From Casuarina equisetifolia (Eukaryota; Streptophyta; Magnoliopsida; Fagales; Casuarinaceae): a stretch of 64,000 nt of DNA. Shown piece by piece: positions 57,801-64,000 of this stretch. The DNA lies in the NCBI GenBank assembly GCA_028551475.1, contig CM052360.1:8730501-8794500 (forward strand), given 5' to 3'. A program made the translations under genes and the position numbers. A model generated the notes under the pieces. That model saw only the letters and a program-made list of their open reading frames with translations, did not search any database and was not told the origin of the DNA. The stretch's first letter is position 1. Each line of letters opens with the position of its first letter.

Positions 57801-60731
57801 CTGTCATTACTTGTCGTGCTGAAGACGTAAGCTAAGATCCACCCATGACCAATATTTATCACCTTATCTCCTTGGACATTTTTGATATGACGGAAGAGGA
57901 CTAAATCTTCAATTTTCTGAAGGCGGAAGGGGCTCCAAGCTATGCCAAAATGTCCAAAAAGTCATCTTTTTCCTCCACCTCTAACTCACCCGAAAAAAGT
58001 ACAGGAAAAAGAAGAGAGTATTTTGTAAAAAGGAAAAAAAAATAAAGGAAACATGGATACCTACTTCAAGAAGAATAATCGTAGGCCAGCTAAACTGCAG
58101 GAAAGAAAGTGACACACAACACGGTCCAGATAAGTGGCTACTGCATTGACCGCATAGAAATGATACTATAAAAGTTTAGTATTTTCAACGCTGGCATAAA
58201 ATAAAATGACCATTAAGGGAAAGAAAGCAAATGAGATCGAAGAAAAAGGAGACAGAATCCGACACCTACTTTGATATCAAAACTGCTATCTGTTAGAAAA
58301 CAGGTAAAATTAACAAGGAATTCAGAGCTGTCATTATCCCTTCTTGTTAATCAAAACATACATGGAAACACTTCAGAAGAAAGTGGATATTATGGTGAAT
58401 AAAAGGCAATGAATTGGTTAAACCTGCTATACAATAGATCTTGGAGACTCCTACAAAAGGTCTGCCCAAAATAGGATGAAGGAGAAGAGAGGACTTATAT
58501 ACAAGTCATCTACAGCAATGTGCACAATGCCTATCAGCGTGTTTGCACACAAATGAAATCATCAACATATGTAACAACAATAATGCAGCATTAGATAATT
58601 TAAACCAAAAGTAGAGGGAACCAGAAAAAATTTTAAAATTATAAAATAAAAAAATTTGAAGAATTCAACATCAAGTATAAAATTCCTGGGTTCTTGTAAG
58701 TAACAGAAACAATTTCTTTTTGGAAAGTGAATGATGAATGTTGGCCTTATCACCAGGATAGGGTGTCAAGGAATTTATAGGAAAACTATCCAACAAACTT
58801 TCTTTTCTGGTTCTGTAGGCGGCTGGGAACGGAGGAAGGGAGAACAAAGGCACTAGACATATCCTTAAATCTGCATTTAATCAGAAAAGAACATTCAGAA
58901 ACTTAACTGGTAAGCAATACCAAGATTCACGTATTGGGCTATAAATATTAAACTATACGGAGTGGACTATAAATGTGAGACCATAAACCCAAATAAAGGT
59001 CTTATAAGGAAACTACGGAGAGATTTTGGCATACAGGATCAAATGAAAGCAAAGAAAAACAACAATTCCGAGCAAACACCTGATGCAGAGCACATCTTCA
59101 CACCTTGTGTAGTATTCCTTGTTACATGGACTTCTGACATTCATCATGTTGGAGATCATAGCAGCTCAAATAAAATGCCGGTGTGAATCTTTAAAATGTA
59201 CAAGAATCAGGTACTAGAACCCAGAAATTTGAGCGCACGTAAAAATAGGAAAGAAAAACTGACTTTAAGATCATTCATGAATAATGATGCACCAGATGTA
59301 AACTGACACAACTAGGAAGAAAAATTGACCACCTAAAAAGACAAAACAAAAAATTTAGACAAACACACATACATGTATGGTATAAAGAAACCTTGGATAA
59401 ATTTTCACCAATTTTCAGTGATATAGGAAATTCTCACCTCATGAGACGATGAGACTCCAAAAACCCCAAATAAATTAGGAGTTAATTTTAGCCATCTTAA
59501 GACCCAACTGCCAAGCAAGAATAGTGCTGCAGTTAAACATCCAAAATTACTGTCAATGTCAACATGGGTGCATATACACCATGCAAAATCTAATCTCTTC
59601 ATTGGATAAAGTCCTTCCTAGATCTCAATAGAAAGGGAGTATAATCAAAAGAGATGATTCCAATCTGCAAATCTCAGTCTATTGAACTTCAAGTACAAAA
59701 GACAAAAATTCAAATAGATAGACAACCGGATCTGTATTCACAGAAGATATGATTGGCCAAGGCACAAAACAATCTTTGAGATGGAACGTAACAACAAAGG
59801 AATCACGGCAAATGATTCGCCTAAAAATGAGCAATGGAAAATATGTTTCTTGCCAGTAAAGGAGCCTTAAAACCATAATCTTATATGTAACTCAGACATC
59901 CTTGAACCATTAGGGCAAATATTTTCCCATCGTTGGCTCTTTCACTTCCTTTGCTTATTTAGTGTTTCCTGCTACCTGAACTAAGAGATGTCAAGAAATT
60001 GCACATTAGTTAGCAAATGGTTGTGATACAAACATCATAGTTGAAGTCAGGTATGGCTGATTGGGACAATTTACTGCCCTCAGTTCCAAAAACTTTTTAG
60101 GCTTGACTCAGAATTTCTAAAATTCTTAATACCAATTATTTGCACTGCCCCCGAGGTTTTTGAAAATAGAAGATTCAATCACTTAGCAGTTCTCAAAAAA
60201 GATGAGCTTGCATTGTTAAACCACCTGATAAAATTTCAACCGATCTCTTTGACGCTGCTTGAAATTCTATTTTTATGTGTACACCAAACCTAGGCCATGT
60301 TCTATCACAGTTCAATGACTACAAAATAATCTGGAACTGAAAATTTAGAATTTCTTGTTAGTTTCCTCCTGATTGATTTGATTCTCTTTCTCAGATTATT
60401 TTATTCTCTACCTCTATTTTGTGTTGCCTGATAAAGAAATAGGAAGTAAAATTTTTAAAGAAAAGTTATCTTTTCTTTAAAGATTCAAGTGGAGAAAAGG
60501 GAGGAGAATTCATCGCTTGTTTTTATCTACATCAAACAATACAAAAGTAACAAACAAACATATATATGAAAAACAGGTAACTCGGTGTCAATAACTGTTA
60601 TTGTCATAACCAGAGAAAAATCCTAGTTCTCTTGGACTATTGTGATACACGACAAAGGAAGCAGAATTACCTGCAAGACAACAAGTTCCTGCCAACAAAT
60701 TACCAATGAAACTCTTACCAAAGATCATCGA
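54873..60731. other. Intergenic / 3' flank of the PPR gene
   Basis: AT-rich, with no frame above about 110 codons and no recognised domain. The final few hundred bases are probably the PPR gene 3' UTR. No repeat of known family was identified by eye. Confidence 0.5.
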
Positions 60732-63236
60732 TCACCAGTAATCACCACAAGAGCAAATCCCATCCTGGAAGTGATGAAAACGATTCATATCTCTGATAAT
60801 AATTTCCCGATGCACAACCTTTGTTATTAGCTTAACTGCAGCATGACAATCCACACATATTCGAAGATTTTTAATGATACGAATAGGTCCTCCAGATGGC
60901 ATTTTAATTAGCCCATAAGCAAGAGCTAATCTCTCGCTGTGCAGCCACAGGCGATGCTCCTTTTCATCCTTATCCACATCAGCCAAAACTGCATTGTGAT
61001 TAGGAACATATCCTGCCTTCCTGATTTTCAAGTTCAACAACTCCAGCATCCCATTAATTAGCTTCATGTCAGGATGCAAAGTATCTGCTACTGTAAAATA
61101 ATGAACTATCCCCAGGCTTTCAATCCAACTTAGGCCAGGTTCCTTTTTTAACCCTTTCCTTTTCATGTCCTTCCTAACTAAAGCCACTTTTTCCCATCTC
61201 TTTGAAGCAGCATATATATTTGACAACAAAATATGGGCTGCCTCATCTTGGGGAACCATCTCAAGCACACGCTGTGCAGATATTCTTCCAAGCTCAACAT
61301 CATTATGGATAACGCAAGCTCCAAGCAAAGCACGCCAGACCATAACACTGGGCTCAAATGGGATTTCTTCAATCAACTTGAGAGCCTTTTCAAGATGGCC
61401 TGATCTCCCCAGAAGACATACCATACAAGTATAGTGCTCTATACATGGTTCAATGCCATAATCGTGTTCCATAGAATTGAAAAAAGCTTGAGCTTGATCT
61501 AAAAGACCTGCACTGCTACATGCTGAAAGAACACCAACAAAAGTTAACTTGTTTGGCTTACACTTCATTTTCTGCATCTTTTCAAAAACTTTTAGAGCCT
61601 CTCTCCCCAAACCATGTGTAGAATATCCTGAGATCAGAGCATTCCATGAAACTTCATTTCGTTCATCCAACATGTCAAATACCAAATGGGCACCTTTAAT
61701 GTTCCCACATTTAGCATACATATCTATCAAGGCATTCGCAACAATAACATTTTTGTCATAAACGGTTTTGACTGTCAGGGAATGAATCTGAACTCCCACA
61801 GCCAAGGCCGCTAGACTTGCACAAGCACGAAGTGCACTGGAGTATGTAACTTCTGTTGCCTGCACTTGGCCTTCAAGCATGTCTAGAAATAGCTTCAATG
61901 CCTTCTCTTCATCACCTGACTGCACATAGCCAACAATCATGGTGTTCCAACTCACGTCATTTCTATGTGGTGATGCCAGAAACAGATCCACAGAGTTCTC
62001 CATCATTCCACATTTAGCATAGACATCGATGAGAGCATTGGAGACGAACACATCTGAGTAGAGACCAACTTTGAGTACATGTGAGTGAATTTGCCTTCCT
62101 AAAACTAAACCTTCCATAGTTGCACAAGCTTGCAACACGCTAGCCAACGTAAACTGATTAGGGACAACAAAAGCTTGCCTCATTTGACAAAAAAGGTCCA
62201 CAGCTTCTTCACTCCTACCGCTTTGAGAATAACGTGCAATCATAAAACTCCAAGGAATCACATCTTTCTCAGGTATCTCCTCAAACGCCCACTGAGCATC
62301 ATCAATGTCCCCAGACCTTGTGTATAGTTCAAGTAATGAAACGCCCACATAAAGATCCTGGTCATAGCAGGTTTTCAACGCATATCCATGGACACTTCTC
62401 CCTAAATTGAAGGCCTCTACTCCAAGACAGGCCTTGAGCACACCAGCAAAAGTAAAAGTGTTTGGCTTGAACCCGGCTACCCTCATCTGAGAAAAGGCTC
62501 CTAACGCCTCTTCAAAACAACCATTCTCGGAATAACAAGCAATCATCCCACTCCACGAAACCATATCCTTAAATAGAATTCCCTTGAAAACCTCTCTGGC
62601 ATTAGCAACGTGCCCAATAACCGAGTAGGCATCCATAAGAGCAGTCCCCACGAATGCATTAGCGTCATGACCAAGCTTACATATACAAGCATGAATGGTC
62701 CAACCTGGCTCAGCCCATCCCATAGACACAAGCAACTTTAAGATCGCTGAAAAAACAAAAGGGTTAAGCTCATGACCCTCTCTACGTAACCTAACAAACA
62801 ATTCTAAAGCCTCAGTATATCGCAACGAGTCCGCGTAACCGTGCATTAACGTAACAAACGAGATCGTATTTTTCTGTGGAATTTCTTCGAACAGTGTACT
62901 AGCATCACACAACAGCTCGAATTTCACGTACATGTTGAGAAGAACGTTACAAGCGAACAAGTCCAGACAGTTGCCTCTTTTCAGAATCTCACAATGGAGG
63001 CCCCTCCCTCTGGTTTGGTCACCGTTTCGGATACAATCTTGAAGCATGGTGGCGTAAGCTTGGGGGTCGAACTCTGAGCTGGGCAGCTCTGTAGAACTCA
63101 CGCTCTCCTGAAGCAAGGGGAGCGCGTGGGCTGACAAACAACGTCGAGGGAAGCATTCCCAAGCTTTGGTTTTTCCACAATGCGTTGCAAAATGGATAGG
63201 AGAACGCAGAGTTCCAAGAGAAAAGAGTCTGATCAT
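60732..63236 (-). CDS. PLS-class pentatricopeptide repeat protein with E and DYW domains
   Basis: Single exon, 834 residues from this ATG. An N-terminal segment ([16 protein letters not shown], then Arg and Ser) looks like a mitochondrial or plastid presequence. About 15-18 PPR motifs of P, L and S type follow, for example [40 protein letters not shown] and [16 protein letters not shown]. The E region begins near [11 protein letters not shown] and leads into a complete DYW deaminase-like domain with [11 protein letters not shown] (the HxE zinc site), CVDCHAA, CSCG and the terminal DYW. Such proteins bind organelle transcripts and edit C to U. The target site cannot be predicted reliably by eye. 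An in-frame ATG at 63266 would add ten residues. The gene appears intact. Confidence 0.93.
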   Translation of the reverse strand: MIRLFSLGTLRSPIHFATHCGKTKAWECFPRRCLSAHALPLLQESVSSTELPSSEFDPQAYATMLQDCIRNGDQTRGRGLHCEILKRGNCLDLFACNVLLNMYVKFELLCDASTLFEEIPQKNTISFVTLMHGYADSLRYTEALELFVRLRREGHELNPFVFSAILKLLVSMGWAEPGWTIHACICKLGHDANAFVGTALMDAYSVIGHVANAREVFKGILFKDMVSWSGMIACYSENGCFEEALGAFSQMRVAGFKPNTFTFAGVLKACLGVEAFNLGRSVHGYALKTCYDQDLYVGVSLLELYTRSGDIDDAQWAFEEIPEKDVIPWSFMIARYSQSGRSEEAVDLFCQMRQAFVVPNQFTLASVLQACATMEGLVLGRQIHSHVLKVGLYSDVFVSNALIDVYAKCGMMENSVDLFLASPHRNDVSWNTMIVGYVQSGDEEKALKLFLDMLEGQVQATEVTYSSALRACASLAALAVGVQIHSLTVKTVYDKNVIVANALIDMYAKCGNIKGAHLVFDMLDERNEVSWNALISGYSTHGLGREALKVFEKMQKMKCKPNKLTFVGVLSACSSAGLLDQAQAFFNSMEHDYGIEPCIEHYTCMVCLLGRSGHLEKALKLIEEIPFEPSVMVWRALLGACVIHNDVELGRISAQRVLEMVPQDEAAHILLSNIYAASKRWEKVALVRKDMKRKGLKKEPGLSWIESLGIVHYFTVADTLHPDMKLINGMLELLNLKIRKAGYVPNHNAVLADVDKDEKEHRLWLHSERLALAYGLIKMPSGGPIRIIKNLRICVDCHAAVKLITKVVHREIIIRDMNRFHHFQDGICSCGDYW

Positions 63237-63387
63237 ACGCGTTGGATACTCAAATCTCAAGCACATGAACTCGTAGCTCGGAAGCACAAATCCGAAACAC
63301 AAGATCAAACGCCGCGTTTCGAGTTTAGCATGGTGGAACGGTGCGTTTTGATGAGACGGCGGTTATCATTTAGTACATGGCGAAAAC

Positions 63388-63423
63388 GACGTCACTTTAG
63401 ATGGTCTTTCGCAAATAGGGTTT
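63388..63423. promoter_or_regulatory. Divergent promoter elements between PPR and snoRNA genes
   Basis: GACGTCAC at 63388-63395 is a TGACG-type site. TAGGGTTT at 63416-63423 is a telo-box (AAACCCTA on the other strand). Telo-boxes are common in plant promoters of ribosome-related and snoRNA genes. Confidence 0.55.
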
Positions 63424-63445
63424 CCGGGTCCTCATCAATGTTGTG

Positions 63446-63454
63446 TATAAAAGG
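63446..63454 (+). promoter_or_regulatory. TATA box of the snoRNA gene
   Basis: TATAAAAGG, about 30 bases before the likely transcript start near 63478 and about 140 bases before the snoRNA. Confidence 0.6.
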
Positions 63455-63585
63455 GGCTTTATGTGCCGCAAAAGCCATAAGCAGATTTAGGTTCGTACTA
63501 CCGAAGACTAGTTTGAGTTTCTGTTTCTCTCTGTTTCTCTTTTGATTTTTGGTTATGAGAAGGCGAAGGAAGATGGTGAGGCTCT

Positions 63586-63665
63586 GAGCAGATGATGAGA
63601 TATTGGTATTAATACTGATAACTCCATGAAGCTATCAATAATCGAGCTTTTTAAAACTGATGCTC
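63586..63665 (+). ncRNA. Box C/D snoRNA, U36/snR47-like, guiding 18S rRNA 2'-O-methylation
   Basis: Eighty bases. Terminal stem GAGCA (63586-63590) pairs with TGCTC (63661-63665). C box is ATGATGA (63592-63598). D' box is CTGA (63615-63618), followed by a weak C' (CATGAAG). D box is CTGA (63657-63660). Upstream of D, CGAGCTTTTTAA (63643-63654) is fully complementary to TTAAAAAGCTCG, a conserved stretch of eukaryotic 18S rRNA. By the fifth-base rule the methylated residue is the first A after TT, the site known for yeast snR47 (A619) and human U36. No target was found for the D' guide. The name is from family knowledge; the boxes and guide are read directly. Confidence 0.8.
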
Positions 63666-64000
63666 GGCCGATACCACTCCTTCACCCTCTTCACAGTTTC
63701 TTCCTTATTTCAAGTCTTTTTTGACATGCCTTTCGGATTGACCCAGAAGTAAAGAACGTCCTTGCTTTTTGAATCTGAGTGATAAACAGGAGGTGATAAG
63801 GACGACGGTCCGCAAAAAGTAGATCTGAGAGTTATGGATCTGTCTAGAATTGAATTTACGAATTCTGTGACAGATATCAATTCTATTTGCTAATCTCCTA
63901 TTGATCTATATTATTATATAGATATTTGCACTATTCTTGTTCTGACTTTTAAGTATCAGGACTTAGTAACCAAGTCGTTTTAGTGAAAGAACTCTCTAGA
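63666..64000 (+). other. Sequence downstream of the snoRNA
   Basis: No second snoRNA with both boxes and a clear guide could be confirmed, although GTGATAA and CTGA words occur around 63781-63830. Plant snoRNA genes are often clustered, and the window ends here. Confidence 0.3.

Noticed and set aside
63781..63830. Second box C/D snoRNA downstream of the U36-like one
   Set aside because: GTGATAA and CTGA words are present, but no terminal stem or convincing guide could be seen.
1..64000. CRISPR arrays, operons or other prokaryote-type systems
   Set aside because: None seen; gene structure throughout is nuclear plant type.

Overview
This 64 kb window is nuclear DNA of a flowering plant, most likely a woody or otherwise repeat-rich dicot, although the species cannot be read from it. 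Supporting evidence: genes with many short GT-AG introns, a plastid acyl carrier protein, a DYW-class PPR protein, a LEC2/FUS3-type B3 gene, a LAX PANICLE 2-like gene, Ty1/copia and chromodomain Ty3/gypsy retrotransposons, a nuclear tRNA-Lys, and a TATA plus telo-box snoRNA gene.

Layout. 1-7.2 kb: a decayed Ty1/copia element on the minus strand, with recognisable LTR-like ends at 123-521 and 7057-7217, split by a plus-strand gypsy gag fragment and a small TRIM-like piece. 7.5-9.2 kb: a four-exon plastid ACP gene (minus) with a repeated promoter. 9.9-15.8 kb: a 14-exon poly(A)-polymerase/CCA-enzyme family gene (minus). 16-20 kb: AT-rich DNA with one tRNA-Lys(CUU). 20.1-25.3 kb: a six-exon B3 transcription factor gene (minus) with an unusual 21-residue repeat tail and a first intron full of SINE-like repeats. 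25.7-31.4 kb: a complete, young chromovirus with matching 527 bp LTRs and a 5 bp target duplication. 31.85-32.74 kb: an intronless SAM-domain gene (plus). 36.6-43.4 kb: a LAX2-like gene (minus) whose last intron is 5.4 kb. 43.5-60.7 kb: gene-poor DNA with microsatellites. 60.7-63.2 kb: an intronless DYW PPR gene (minus). 63.4-63.7 kb: a box C/D snoRNA gene (plus) divergent from the PPR gene.

The genes do not form a pathway. ACP carries acyl chains for plastid fatty-acid synthesis. The nucleotidyltransferase acts on RNA 3' ends. The PPR-DYW protein is predicted to edit organelle RNA. The snoRNA guides 18S rRNA methylation. The B3 and LAX2-like genes are developmental regulators by family.

The most unusual points are the B3 gene (altered DNA-contact region, tandem-repeat tail, a stop codon inside the repeats with the repeat continuing in frame), the recent chromovirus inserted 0.36 kb upstream of its ATG, a reverse-transcriptase frameshift exactly at a T10 tract in the catalytic motif, a splice acceptor preceded by 19 A residues in the LAX2-like gene, and a snoRNA recognised only by its boxes and guide. 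Exon models were built by eye from splice sites, reading phase and family conservation and have no transcript support.
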